From: Variovorax flavidus
Lineage (GTDB): Bacteria; Pseudomonadota; Gammaproteobacteria; Burkholderiales; Burkholderiaceae_C
Length of the DNA stretch: 64,000 nt
Direction: 5' to 3'
Assembly (NCBI RefSeq): GCF_030317145.1
Contig: NZ_JASZYE010000004.1
Coordinates: forward strand, 248,001-312,000
Made by a program: the position numbers and the translations under genes. The notes beneath the pieces were generated by a model. It saw only the letters and a list, made by a program, of their open reading frames with translations, had not been told where the DNA came from and did not search any database. Below are positions 34,631-43,305 of this stretch, piece by piece; the stretch's first letter is position 1, and the number at the start of each line of letters is the position of its first letter.

Positions 34631-35899
34631 ATGCAACGTCGTTTCACCCTCAAGGCGCTCACCGCCGCTGTCGCTCTGGCGAGCCTGTCTGCCGCGCCTG
34701 CGTTCGCTCAGGACACCATCAAGGTCGGCGTGCTGCACTCGCTTTCCGGCACGATGGCAATCTCGGAGACCGTGTTGAAGGACACGGTGCTCATGGCCAT
34801 CGACGACATCAACGCCAAGGGTGGCGTGCTCGGCAAGAAGCTCGAGCCCGTGGTGGTCGACCCGGCTTCCAACTGGCCGCTCTTCGCTGAAAAGACCAAG
34901 CAGCTGCTCGGCCAGGACAAGGTTTCCGTGATCTTCGGCTGCTGGACCTCGGTGTCGCGCAAGTCGGTGCTTCCGGTCGTCGAGGAAATGAACGGCCTGC
35001 TGTTCTACCCCGTGCAGTACGAAGGCGAAGAACTCAGCAAGAACGTGTTCTACACCGGCGCAGCGCCGAACCAGCAAGCCATTCCGGCCGTCGACTACCT
35101 GATGAGCAAGGAAGGCGGCGGCGCCAAGCGCTGGGTGCTGCTGGGCACCGACTACGTCTACCCGCGCACCACCAACAAGATCCTGCGCGCCTACCTGAAG
35201 AGCAAGGGCGTGGCCGACAAGGACATCGACGAGAAGTACACCCCCTTCGGCCACAGCGACTACCAGACCATCGTCGCCGACATCAAGAAGTTCTCGGCCG
35301 GCGGCAAGACGGCGGTGGTCTCGACCATCAACGGCGACTCCAACGTGCCCTTCTACAAGGAACTCGGCAACGCCGGCCTGAAGGCCAAGGACGTGCCTGT
35401 GGTCGCCTTCTCGGTGGGCGAGGAAGAACTGCGCGGCGTGGACACCAAGCCGCTGGTCGGCCACCTTGCTGCGTGGAACTACTTCATGAGCATCAAGAAC
35501 CCGACCAACACGGCGTTCATCAAGCAATGGAGCGACTACGCGAAGGCCAAGAACATCGCCGGCCACAAGGACAAGCCGCTGACCAACGACCCGATGGAAG
35601 CCACCTGGATCGGCATCCACATGTGGAAGCAGGCGGTCGAGAAGGCCAAGAGCACCGACACCGACAAGGTGATCGCGGCGATGGCCGGCCAGACCTTCAC
35701 CGCCCCTTCGGGCATCGTCTCGAAGATGGACGAAAAGAACCACCACCTGCACAAGAGCGTGTTCATCGGCGAGATCAAGGCCGACGGCCAGTTCAACGTG
35801 GTGTGGAAGACGCCGGGCCCGGTCAAGGCCAAGCCGTGGAGCCCGTTCATCGAGGGCAACGACAAGAAGCCTGACTACCCTGCCGGTAAATCGCTCTAA
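34631..35899 (+). CDS. urtA: Urea ABC transporter substrate-binding protein
   Basis: A 422-residue periplasmic binding protein of the urea/short-amide family. The signal peptide (basic start, hydrophobic AAVALASLSAAPAFA) is cleaved after FAQ. It has IKVGVLHSLSGTMAISE, FGCWTSVSRKSVLPVVE and LFYPVQYEGEE, all typical of UrtA. First gene of urtABCDE. Repeat copy 4 starts at its stop codon, which may raise urtA mRNA over the membrane genes. Confidence 0.97.
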   Translation: MQRRFTLKALTAAVALASLSAAPAFAQDTIKVGVLHSLSGTMAISETVLKDTVLMAIDDINAKGGVLGKKLEPVVVDPASNWPLFAEKTKQLLGQDKVSVIFGCWTSVSRKSVLPVVEEMNGLLFYPVQYEGEELSKNVFYTGAAPNQQAIPAVDYLMSKEGGGAKRWVLLGTDYVYPRTTNKILRAYLKSKGVADKDIDEKYTPFGHSDYQTIVADIKKFSAGGKTAVVSTINGDSNVPFYKELGNAGLKAKDVPVVAFSVGEEELRGVDTKPLVGHLAAWNYFMSIKNPTNTAFIKQWSDYAKAKNIAGHKDKPLTNDPMEATWIGIHMWKQAVEKAKSTDTDKVIAAMAGQTFTAPSGIVSKMDEKNHHLHKSVFIGEIKADGQFNVVWKTPGPVKAKPWSPFIEGNDKKPDYPAGKSL

Positions 35900-35987
35900 C
35901 CCCCAGCCTCGCCCACTTCGTGTGGCTCGGACACCCCCTTTCAGGGGGCAACACCAGCGGGCCGGCAGAGCCGGCCCGCGGTGTTTC
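35899..35987 (+). repeat. Extragenic repeat, copy 4 (between urtA and urtB)
   Basis: It begins at the urtA stop: CCAGCCTCGCCCACTTCGTG, hairpin CCCCCTTTCAGGGGG, then GGGCCGGCAGAGCCGGCCC. Placed inside an operon right after the binding-protein gene, the usual position of stabilising 3' hairpins. Confidence 0.85.
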
Positions 35988-36016
35988 TGGAAGCTGAGAA
36001 CGACCGTCACACACCT

Positions 36017-37597
36017 ATGCGTCTTATCTACTCCTGTGCTGCGGCATTCTTGCTGCTCGCGAATATCTCAGCCCATGCGCTGACGGCCGACGAGGCGAAG
36101 GCTATCGCTTCGGGCGAATCCGAAGCCCGCATCACGGCGCTCAACAAGGCCGTTGCGACGGCTGACGAGAAGACCGCTGCCTTCATCCAGGCGATGTCGG
36201 ACGATGCGGTCAAGTTCACTGAAGACAAGGTGTTCGTCATCAAGGACGACAAGGCCTACGACCCCGTTTCCGGCGCGGAGCTGAAACTGCCCGACGATGC
36301 GGAGGACGTGGTCAACAACAACATGATGCGCGGTGCGCTCGATGCCGCGCAGGCTGCGCTCAAGCTCACGAGCAAGGACGACGCAGTGCGCGCCGAAGCG
36401 GCGCAGGCACTGTTCAAGGAACCCGACGAATCGCGGCTGCCGATGGTCGAGAAGGCGCTGGCCGCCGAGACCAACCCGAAGATCAAGGCACAACTCGAGC
36501 TGGTGCGGGCCGCCAGCATGCTGAGCAGCGCGGACAAGGGCAAGCGGCTCGTTGCGGCCAAGGAACTGGGTGAGAGCCGCAGTCCGGATACCAAGCTGCT
36601 GCTCAATCAGCGGCTCGCCGACGAGACCGAGGCGGACGTCAAGGCGGCCATCGTGGCGTCGATCAGCAGCATCGACGGCTCGCTCGTCTGGGGCGACCGC
36701 ATCAACGCGATCTTCAGCGGCATCAGCCTCGGCTCGGTGCTGCTTCTTGCCGCCCTGGGGCTGGCCATCACCTACGGGCTGATGGGCGTGATCAACATGG
36801 CGCACGGGGAGCTGATGATGATCGGCGCCTATGCGACCTATGTGATGCAGGGCATCTTCCAGCGCTACTTCCCGGAGTCGGCCTTCGGGTGGTATCTGGT
36901 CGCGGCGATTCCCGTCGCATTCCTCGCATCGGCCCTGGTCGGTGCCGTCCTCGAACGCGGCGTGATCCGCTTCCTGTACGGCCGGCCGCTCGAAACGCTG
37001 CTCGCTACCTGGGGCATCAGCCTGATGCTGCAGCAACTGGTGCGCTCGCTCTTCGGTGCGCAGAACGTCGGCGTCGAGAACCCCGCCTGGATGAGCGGCG
37101 GCTTCACCATGCTGAGCAACGTGACGCTGCCGTGGAACCGCATCTGCATCATCATCTTCGCGGGCCTGGTGCTGCTCGCGATGGGGTGGCTGATCGGCCG
37201 CACGCGGCTCGGTCTCTTCGTTCGCGGCGTCACGCAGAACCGGCCGATCGCGTCGTGCATGGGCGTGAACACCGCGCGCATCGACACCTACGCCTTCGCG
37301 CTGGGTTCGGGCATCGCGGGGCTCGCGGGTTGCGCGCTCTCGCAGATCGGCAACGTCGGGCCTGACCTGGGCCAGAGCTACATCGTCGATTCGTTCATGG
37401 TGGTCGTGATGGGCGGCGTCGGCCAACTCGCGGGCACGGTGTATGCGGCGATGGGCCTCGGCATCCTCAACAAGTTCATCGAAGGCTGGGCCGGCGCGGT
37501 GCTCGCCAAGATCGCGGTCCTCGTCTTCATCATCATCTTCATTCAGAAGCGGCCGCAGGGGATCTTCGCCGTGAAAGGCCGGAGCGCAGAAGCATGA
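36017..37597 (+). CDS. urtB: Urea ABC transporter permease UrtB
   Basis: A 526-residue inner-membrane permease. A signal peptide and a ~190-residue extracytoplasmic helical domain (HEAT-like repeats, e.g. EAAQALFKEPDESRLPMVEK) precede the LivH-type membrane part (SLGSVLLLAALGLAITYGLM, GVINMAHGELMMIGAYATYV). This long form is typical of UrtB. The start at 36017 lies at the signal peptide; 12 upstream codons are discarded. The stop overlaps urtC (ATGA). Confidence 0.95.
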   Translation: MRLIYSCAAAFLLLANISAHALTADEAKAIASGESEARITALNKAVATADEKTAAFIQAMSDDAVKFTEDKVFVIKDDKAYDPVSGAELKLPDDAEDVVNNNMMRGALDAAQAALKLTSKDDAVRAEAAQALFKEPDESRLPMVEKALAAETNPKIKAQLELVRAASMLSSADKGKRLVAAKELGESRSPDTKLLLNQRLADETEADVKAAIVASISSIDGSLVWGDRINAIFSGISLGSVLLLAALGLAITYGLMGVINMAHGELMMIGAYATYVMQGIFQRYFPESAFGWYLVAAIPVAFLASALVGAVLERGVIRFLYGRPLETLLATWGISLMLQQLVRSLFGAQNVGVENPAWMSGGFTMLSNVTLPWNRICIIIFAGLVLLAMGWLIGRTRLGLFVRGVTQNRPIASCMGVNTARIDTYAFALGSGIAGLAGCALSQIGNVGPDLGQSYIVDSFMVVVMGGVGQLAGTVYAAMGLGILNKFIEGWAGAVLAKIAVLVFIIIFIQKRPQGIFAVKGRSAEA

Positions 37598-38811
37598 GCA
37601 AGGTCGTACTTCCTTCCAAAGGCCCGCTGCTCAGCGGCAAGGGCTGGACCACCTTCTTCGTCGCGCTGATCGTCGTGTGCGCGCTGGCGCCAGTGCTCAA
37701 CATCGTGGTGCCCGCGGGCAGCGCGCTGCACATGAGCGACTACGCCGTGGCGCTGGTCGGCAAGATCATGTGCTACGCCATCTGCGCGCTGGCCATGGAC
37801 CTGATCTGGGGCTACACGGGGATCCTGTCGCTGGGCCATGGCCTCTTCTTCGCGCTCGGCGGCTACATGATGGGCATGTACCTCATGCGCCAGATCGGCC
37901 GAGACGGCAACTACAAGAGCGACCTGCCGGACTTCATGGTGTTCCTCGACTGGAAGACGCTGCCCTGGCACTGGACCTTCAGCGACAGCTTCATCGCCAC
38001 GCTGGTGCTGATCGTCGCCGTGCCGGGCCTGATCGCTTTCGTGTTCGGCTTCTTCGCCTTCCGCTCCCGCATCAAGGGCGTCTATTTCTCGATCATCACG
38101 CAGGCCATGACCTTCGCGGCGATGCTGCTCTTCTTCCGCAACGAGACGGGCTTCGGCGGCAACAACGGCTTCACGGACTTCAAGCGCATCCTGGGCATTC
38201 CGCTGGCGACGCAGGAGATGCGCATGACGCTCTTCGTGCTCACCGGCCTCACGCTGCTCGGTTTCTTCCTGTTCTCGAAGTGGCTGATCGGCAGCAAGTT
38301 CGGTCGCGTGCTGCAGGCGATTCGCGATGCCGAGTCGCGCGTGATGTTCTCGGGCTACAACCCGCTGGGCTACAAGCTCACCATCTGGGTCATCTCGGCC
38401 ATCATGTGCGGCGTGGCCGGTGCGCTCTACGTGCCGCAGGTGGGCATCATCAATCCGGGCGAAATGAGTGCAGCGAACTCGATCGAGATCGCCATCTGGG
38501 CGGCCGTCGGCGGCCGTGCGACGCTGATCGGGCCGATCATCGGCGCTTTCATCGTCAACGGGGCGAAGAGCTGGCTCACCGTGGCCTATCCCGAGTATTG
38601 GCTGTACTTCCTCGGGGCACTGTTCATTGCCGTGACGCTGTTCCTGCCCAACGGCATCGTCGGCCTGGTCAAGAAATGGGCGACGAGGGAGAAGGCCGCG
38701 CCGAGCGAAGGCCGTCGCGAGGTGCAGCGCGCCATGGCGGCGGAGCAGGGCGTCGAGCCGGCTGCGCTCACGCCCCCCCTTGCCGTCGAACCGAAGGGAG
38801 CACGCGCATGA
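37594..38811 (+). CDS. urtC: Urea ABC transporter permease UrtC
   Basis: A 405-residue LivM-type permease with about ten TM helices. Characteristic stretches are DLIWGYTGILSLGHGLFFAL, RNETGFGGNNGFTDFKRI and AIRDAESRVMFSGYNP. It pairs with UrtB to form the channel. It is coupled to urtB and urtD by ATGA overlaps on both sides, so all three are made together. Confidence 0.95.
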   Translation: MSKVVLPSKGPLLSGKGWTTFFVALIVVCALAPVLNIVVPAGSALHMSDYAVALVGKIMCYAICALAMDLIWGYTGILSLGHGLFFALGGYMMGMYLMRQIGRDGNYKSDLPDFMVFLDWKTLPWHWTFSDSFIATLVLIVAVPGLIAFVFGFFAFRSRIKGVYFSIITQAMTFAAMLLFFRNETGFGGNNGFTDFKRILGIPLATQEMRMTLFVLTGLTLLGFFLFSKWLIGSKFGRVLQAIRDAESRVMFSGYNPLGYKLTIWVISAIMCGVAGALYVPQVGIINPGEMSAANSIEIAIWAAVGGRATLIGPIIGAFIVNGAKSWLTVAYPEYWLYFLGALFIAVTLFLPNGIVGLVKKWATREKAAPSEGRREVQRAMAAEQGVEPAALTPPLAVEPKGARA

Positions 38812-39683
38812 CCCCCGACCTCATGGACGCCGGCGCCGAACGCGTCGCCAAGCACATCGCCTTCGACCACGCGCTGCAAACCGAATCGGGCGGCCGCTCG
38901 GCGGGCTACGGCCGGCACATGACGGCGGGTGAAGTCGACACGACGCACGGCCGTATCCTCTACCTCGAAGACGTGAGCGTCAGCTTCGACGGCTTCAAGG
39001 CGATCAACAAGCTTTCGCTCGACATCGCACCGGGCGAGCTGCGCTGCATCATCGGACCCAATGGCGCGGGCAAGACCACGATGATGGACATCATCACCGG
39101 CAAGACGCGTCCCGACGAAGGCACCGTCTTCTTCGGCAGCACCATCGACCTGCTGCGCCACAAGGAGGCCGAGATCGCCCAGCTCGGCATTGGACGCAAG
39201 TTCCAGAAGCCGACGGTGTTCGAGCATCTCACCGTGTTCGAGAACCTCGAACTCGCGCTCAAGACGGACAAGGGCGTGAAGTCGTCGATGCTCTTCAGGC
39301 TGGACTCGGCGCAATGCGACCGGCTGGCGGAGGTGCTGCACACCATTCATCTGGAAGGCAGCGTGCTGCGCCTGGCAGGCAACCTGAGCCATGGACAGAA
39401 GCAGTGGCTGGAAATCGGGATGCTGCTGATGCAGGACCCGAAGCTGCTGTTGCTCGACGAGCCGGTTGCGGGCATGACCGACGAGGAAACCGCGCGGACG
39501 GCCGAACTGTTTCTTTCGCTGAAAGGCAAGCACTCTCTGATGGTGGTGGAGCACGACATGAGCTTCATCCGGACCATCTCGGAGATCGTCACCGTGCTGT
39601 GTGACGGCGCTGTACTGGCTCAAGGGACGCTGGACGAGGTCCAGGCGGATGAGCGGGTCATCGAGGTTTATCTCGGACGTTGA
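38808..39683 (+). CDS. urtD: Urea ABC transporter ATP-binding protein UrtD
   Basis: A 291-residue LivG-type ATPase: Walker A GPNGAGKTT, signature NLSHGQKQWLEIGMLL and Walker B LLLLDEPVAGM. An N-terminal extension of about 40 residues precedes the ABC domain. The start overlaps the urtC stop (ATGA); the open frame further upstream is a shadow of urtC. Confidence 0.95.
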   Translation: MTPDLMDAGAERVAKHIAFDHALQTESGGRSAGYGRHMTAGEVDTTHGRILYLEDVSVSFDGFKAINKLSLDIAPGELRCIIGPNGAGKTTMMDIITGKTRPDEGTVFFGSTIDLLRHKEAEIAQLGIGRKFQKPTVFEHLTVFENLELALKTDKGVKSSMLFRLDSAQCDRLAEVLHTIHLEGSVLRLAGNLSHGQKQWLEIGMLLMQDPKLLLLDEPVAGMTDEETARTAELFLSLKGKHSLMVVEHDMSFIRTISEIVTVLCDGAVLAQGTLDEVQADERVIEVYLGR

Positions 39684-39690
39684 GGATTGC

Positions 39691-40383
39691 ATGCTGAGCG
39701 TAAAGAACATCCATCAGTACTACGGCGGCTCGCACATCCTCCGCGACGTGAGCTTCGAGGCGCGCCTGGGCAAGGTCACCGTCCTGCTCGGCCGCAACGG
39801 CGTGGGCAAGACCACCCTGCTCAAGTCCCTGATGGGCCTGGTGCCCATCAAGAGCGGCAGCATCGAATTCGATGGCGCGCCCATCCAGAAGAGAACCCCC
39901 TATGAACGAGCCCGCGCCGGCATGGGCTTCGTGCCGCAGGGCCGAGAGATCTTTGCGCGCCTCACGGTCGAAGAGAACCTGCGCATGGGCCTGGCCTACA
40001 AGTCCGGCGGCACGCCGATCCCTCCGGAGCTCTATGAGCTGTTCCCGGTGCTCAAGCAGATGCTGAACCGCCGCGGCGGCGACCTCTCCGGCGGGCAGCA
40101 GCAGCAACTGGCCATCGCCCGTGCACTGGCGCCGAAGCCCAAGCTGCTGATCCTGGACGAGCCGACCGAAGGCATCCAGCCCAGCATCATCAAGGACATC
40201 GGTCGCGTGATCCGCATGCTCGCCGACCGTGGCGACATGGCGATCGTCCTGTGCGAGCAGTACTACGACTTCGCGCAGGAGCTGGCCGACGACTACCTCG
40301 TGATGGAGCGCGGCGAGGTCATCGCGCGTGGGCTCGGCAAGGACATGGAAGCGCAGGGCGTGCGTCAGTTGGTGGCTATTTAG
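39691..40383 (+). CDS. urtE: Urea ABC transporter ATP-binding protein UrtE
   Basis: A 230-residue LivF-type ATPase: Walker A GRNGVGKTT, signature LSGGQQQQLAIARAL and Walker B LLILDEPTEGIQPS. GAGG lies five bases before the ATG and seven bases separate it from urtD. Last gene of the operon; two tandem repeat copies follow. Confidence 0.95.
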   Translation: MLSVKNIHQYYGGSHILRDVSFEARLGKVTVLLGRNGVGKTTLLKSLMGLVPIKSGSIEFDGAPIQKRTPYERARAGMGFVPQGREIFARLTVEENLRMGLAYKSGGTPIPPELYELFPVLKQMLNRRGGDLSGGQQQQLAIARALAPKPKLLILDEPTEGIQPSIIKDIGRVIRMLADRGDMAIVLCEQYYDFAQELADDYLVMERGEVIARGLGKDMEAQGVRQLVAI

Positions 40384-40385
40384 CT

Positions 40386-40470
40386 CGCCCCCAGGCTTGC
40401 CCACTTCGTGTGGCCGCCTACCCCCTGCCGGGGGCAATACCGGCAGCCCGGCGGAGCCGGTTCTGCGGTG
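40386..40470 (+). repeat. Extragenic repeat, copy 5
   Basis: It begins three bases after the urtE stop: CAGGCTTGCCCACTTCGTGT, hairpin CCCCCTGCCGGGGG, then CAGCCCGGCGGAGCCGG. Nearly identical to copy 6, 95 bases on. Confidence 0.88.
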
Positions 40471-40480
40471 CGTCTGAACT

Positions 40481-40568
40481 CGCCCCCAGGCTTGCCCACT
40501 TCGTGTGGCCGCCTACCCCCTGCCGGGGGCAACACCGGCAGCCCGGCGGAGCCGGTTCTGCGGTATTT
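40481..40568 (+). repeat. Extragenic repeat, copy 6 (tandem to copy 5)
   Basis: A direct tandem copy of the element at 40386 with a 95-base period and only one or two base differences, so the duplication is recent. It separates urtE from the convergent anti-sigma gene. Confidence 0.88.
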
Positions 40569-40584
40569 CTGTAATTGGGGGGAC

Positions 40585-41265
40585 TTAGCGGGGGGGGGGA
40601 TCTGGGGCGGCCATTCGCTTACGCGTCAGGGTGGCGAAGGCTTGCAGTTCGGACGCGTTCAGGTCCGAAACTGCCCAGGCCTGCATGCCGCCCTCGGACC
40701 AGTGCACGAGGTTGTAGCCGCGTCTCGTGAGCAGGCGGGGCGCTGCCGGTTTGTCCGCCGATGCCGGCCATACGAACAGGTTGATGATGTGCTGACCTGA
40801 TTGATAGACCAGCGCGGCGACCGGGCGGCCGCCGATGTAGTCGAGTCGCGCACCGACCAGCGGCAGGCCCTCCGCCGCGAGATCGATCACCGGTGGAGAG
40901 AAATCGAGCTTGCCGGCAAACCAGGGCTTGACGGTGTGACGCTCGGACGACAGCACGTCGGCAAGGTGCGATCCCATCAAGGAACGCACGTGGCTGTCGG
41001 TGATGGACTCGCTCATGAGGTCCTGCGCGGGCACCACCAGCAAGCTCAGCGCGATTCCCCAGGCTGTGGCGGCGCCCGCGCCGAACAGTGTGACGGCCTG
41101 AAGCCAGCGCCACGCGGCCGGACGGCGCGGCCGGCGGACTGGTTCCTGCACGTCCGCCTTGCGCAGGTCGGCGAGGATGCGTTCGGCCAGCGCTGCGGGC
41201 GGCGCATGCCGGGTCGCTTCGCGCCGGATCAGGAGCCCGAGTTCGTCGTCGTCAGGTGCTTGCAT
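40585..41265 (-). CDS. Anti-sigma factor (membrane-anchored)
   Basis: A 226-residue protein: a short N-terminal cytosolic domain (MQAPDDDELGLLIRREATRH), one TM helix (about 56-78) and a periplasmic domain containing SSERHTVKPWFAGKLDFSPP, the region found in FecR/RseA-like anti-sigma proteins of the transmembrane type. GGAGG lies eight bases before the ATG. It overlaps the sigma gene by 14 bases, so the two are translated together. It should hold the ECF sigma factor until a periplasmic signal releases it. Confidence 0.82.
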   Translation of the reverse strand: MQAPDDDELGLLIRREATRHAPPAALAERILADLRKADVQEPVRRPRRPAAWRWLQAVTLFGAGAATAWGIALSLLVVPAQDLMSESITDSHVRSLMGSHLADVLSSERHTVKPWFAGKLDFSPPVIDLAAEGLPLVGARLDYIGGRPVAALVYQSGQHIINLFVWPASADKPAAPRLLTRRGYNLVHWSEGGMQAWAVSDLNASELQAFATLTRKRMAAPDPPPR

Positions 41266-41827
41266 CACGCTTTCCTCCAGCCTGCGCGCGCGGCGCTTCC
41301 GCATGCAGCGCGGCACGCAATTGGGCGCGGGCCCGCGACAGGCGCGACATCACCGTGCCGATGGGAATGCCGGCAATGCGCGCGATGTCCTCGTACGGAA
41401 GATCCTCGAGTTCCCGCAGCACGATCACCTCGCGAAAGGCCGGCGCCAGCGCCTCGATCGCCGCATCGACGCGCAGGCCGCGCGCACGCTGTTCCCATAG
41501 CGCGGCCGGGTCGCCGCCCCCCGGCGGGCCCGACCCGAAGCCGGGCTCGTCGATACCGCTGTCGCGCAACTCGTCGAACTCCACCTGGTCCGCCAGATGG
41601 CGGTGCTGGCGCATCCAGTCGTAGCAGGCGTTGCGCACGATGCCCAGCAGCCAGGGCCGAGCGTCCTCGGCGCGCAGGTCGTCGAAAAAGCGAAAGGCGC
41701 GCAGGCAGGCTTCCTGCACGGCGTCCTCGGCCTGACGGTCGTCGCGCAGCAGCCAGCGCGCGAGGTTGTACGCGGCGGGCAGGTGCGGCAAGGCGGCGGC
41801 CTCGAATCGACGGGTGCGGTCGTTCAA
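41252..41827 (-). CDS. ECF-family RNA polymerase sigma factor
   Basis: A 191-residue sigma-70 family protein. The region 2 segment includes LRDDRQAEDAVQEACLRAFR, and region 4 includes LRELEDLPYEDIARIAGIPI with GTVMSRLSRARAQLR. The C-terminal tail is short. It is coupled to the anti-sigma gene. Its own promoter and that of the divergent gene share the element GGAAT-N17-CGTCAT, so it probably activates both. Confidence 0.92.
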   Translation of the reverse strand: MNDRTRRFEAAALPHLPAAYNLARWLLRDDRQAEDAVQEACLRAFRFFDDLRAEDARPWLLGIVRNACYDWMRQHRHLADQVEFDELRDSGIDEPGFGSGPPGGGDPAALWEQRARGLRVDAAIEALAPAFREVIVLRELEDLPYEDIARIAGIPIGTVMSRLSRARAQLRAALHAEAPRAQAGGKRDAST

Positions 41828-41844
41828 CGGATTCCTTCCCCTGC

Positions 41845-41872
41845 ATGACGGGCAGGCGGTTCGCTTTATTCC
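41845..41872 (-). promoter_or_regulatory. ECF-type promoter of the sigma factor gene
   Basis: On the minus strand GGAAT (41872-41868) is followed after 17 bases by CGTCAT (41850-41845), 18 bases before the sigma gene start. The same element and spacing occur on the plus strand at 41894-41921. The GGAA..CGTC type is the known recognition pattern of ECF sigma factors. Confidence 0.75.
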
Positions 41873-41893
41873 GCGATTCGTTTCGCTGGATCG

Positions 41894-41921
41894 GGAATAG
41901 CCGGCAATCCCGGTCCGTCAT
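41894..41921 (+). promoter_or_regulatory. ECF-type promoter of the beta-propeller-cupredoxin gene
   Basis: GGAAT (41894-41898), 17 bases, CGTCAT (41916-41921), about 48 bases before the ATG at 41969. Identical in both elements and spacing to the promoter on the other strand. Confidence 0.75.
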
Positions 41922-41968
41922 GCGTGATGGCGATTCTGTTCCTTCTCCATCCACTCGGGAGTGCGCTC

Positions 41969-43192
41969 ATGAAGCTTCATTCGATTCTTGCGCCCGCGAT
42001 CGCGGCGCTGTTCATTGCCGCACCTGCCTGGGCCGCGGGGCCCAAGGCCTACATCGGAAACTTCAAGGACAACACGGTCAGCGTGATCGATACCGGCGCC
42101 TCGCGCGTGGTCGCCACGGTGCCCGTGGCCGCGGGGCCTGACGGGATTGCCGTCGCGCGTGACGACACCCAGGTCTTCGTGAGCGGGTCGAGCGCATCGA
42201 GCCTCAGCGTGATCGACACGGCCAGCGATCAGGTCGCGGCCACGGTCGAGGTCGGCAAGGGGCCGCAGGGCCTTGCCATCACACCCGACGGCCGCTGGCT
42301 GCTGGTGGCCGTCAACGGCGACGACCGCGTGGCCTTCGTCGACACGGCCACCCGTGCGGTGAGCGCGACGGTGCCTGTTCCCAAGCCGCACACGATCGCG
42401 ATCCGGCCGGACGGCAAGCAGGCCTACGTCTCCTCGCAGGCGCCGGGGAATTTCGCGTTGGTGGTGATCGACCTCCCCACGCGTGCAGTGACGGCCAGCG
42501 TGCCGGTCGAGAAGACGCCTCGCGACCTCGAGTTCGGCCCTGACGGCAAGGCGCTCTACGTGACGCTGGCCGGCGTCAGCGCGGTGCAGGTGTTCGACCC
42601 CGCGTCGAACCGCATGGTGGCGCAGATTCCCACCGGCGTTTCGCCGCATGTCGCCCATCACTTCGCCGGCACCCCGGCGGGCGTGGTGGTGGTGCAGGGG
42701 CCCGGCGAGCTCATGCTCTTCGATCCGGCGACGCGCACCGCGTCCGGCAGCATCGCGGTGGGCAAGCAGCCGCATTGGGTCGACGTGCTGCCTGACCACA
42801 AGAAAGTGCTGGTGACCAACGAGGGATCGAACGACGTCAGCGTGGTCGACCTCGCGGGTGGTCCGGTCGGCACCATCCCCGTCGGCAATGCGCCGCGCAA
42901 GGTGGCGGCGCAGCATCGCGCAGGGGCAGGGACCGAGCCGAAGGCAAAGGTCTCCATCGACAACTTTGCCTTCGCACCGGTGCAGGTCGCCATTGCCGCG
43001 GGGCAGAGCGTGACCTGGACCAACAACGACGGCGCGCCGCACGGCATTGCCTTTGCGGACGGCGCCCGGGGCATGGACCTGATGCTGCCGGGCCAAGGCT
43101 TCAGCCGCACCTTCGCGAAGCCCGGTGTGTACGACTACGTCTGCTCGGTGCATCCGTACATGACGGCGCGGGTGACGGTCGGCGCGCATTGA
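41969..43192 (+). CDS. Secreted YncE-like beta-propeller fused to a cupredoxin domain
   Basis: A 407-residue periplasmic protein. The signal peptide (LAPAIAALFIAAPAWA) ends near residue 24. About seven beta-propeller repeats follow (NTVSVIDTGASRVVATVPVA and similar, residues 25-320), as in YncE. Residues 327-407 form a plastocyanin-like domain whose type-1 copper ligands look complete: His358, Cys392, His395 and Met398 (YVCSVHPYM). Electron transfer or copper handling in the periplasm is likely. It is divergent from the ECF sigma gene and has the matching promoter, so it is a probable direct target. Confidence 0.88.
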   Translation: MKLHSILAPAIAALFIAAPAWAAGPKAYIGNFKDNTVSVIDTGASRVVATVPVAAGPDGIAVARDDTQVFVSGSSASSLSVIDTASDQVAATVEVGKGPQGLAITPDGRWLLVAVNGDDRVAFVDTATRAVSATVPVPKPHTIAIRPDGKQAYVSSQAPGNFALVVIDLPTRAVTASVPVEKTPRDLEFGPDGKALYVTLAGVSAVQVFDPASNRMVAQIPTGVSPHVAHHFAGTPAGVVVVQGPGELMLFDPATRTASGSIAVGKQPHWVDVLPDHKKVLVTNEGSNDVSVVDLAGGPVGTIPVGNAPRKVAAQHRAGAGTEPKAKVSIDNFAFAPVQVAIAAGQSVTWTNNDGAPHGIAFADGARGMDLMLPGQGFSRTFAKPGVYDYVCSVHPYMTARVTVGAH

Positions 43193-43305
43193 GTCTCCGC
43201 TGCAGCGCGTTGGCGCTGGCGCTACGCTCGGGGGTTTCCATTGCCGAGAGAGCTCATGGCCCAGTCCCCGACTTTTCGCTGCGCATTGCCGACCGGGAGC
43301 ATCGC

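Noticed and set aside
34562-36010. Minus-strand frame of 482 codons opposite urtA
   Set aside because: urtA has a signal peptide and family motifs; the antisense frame has none.
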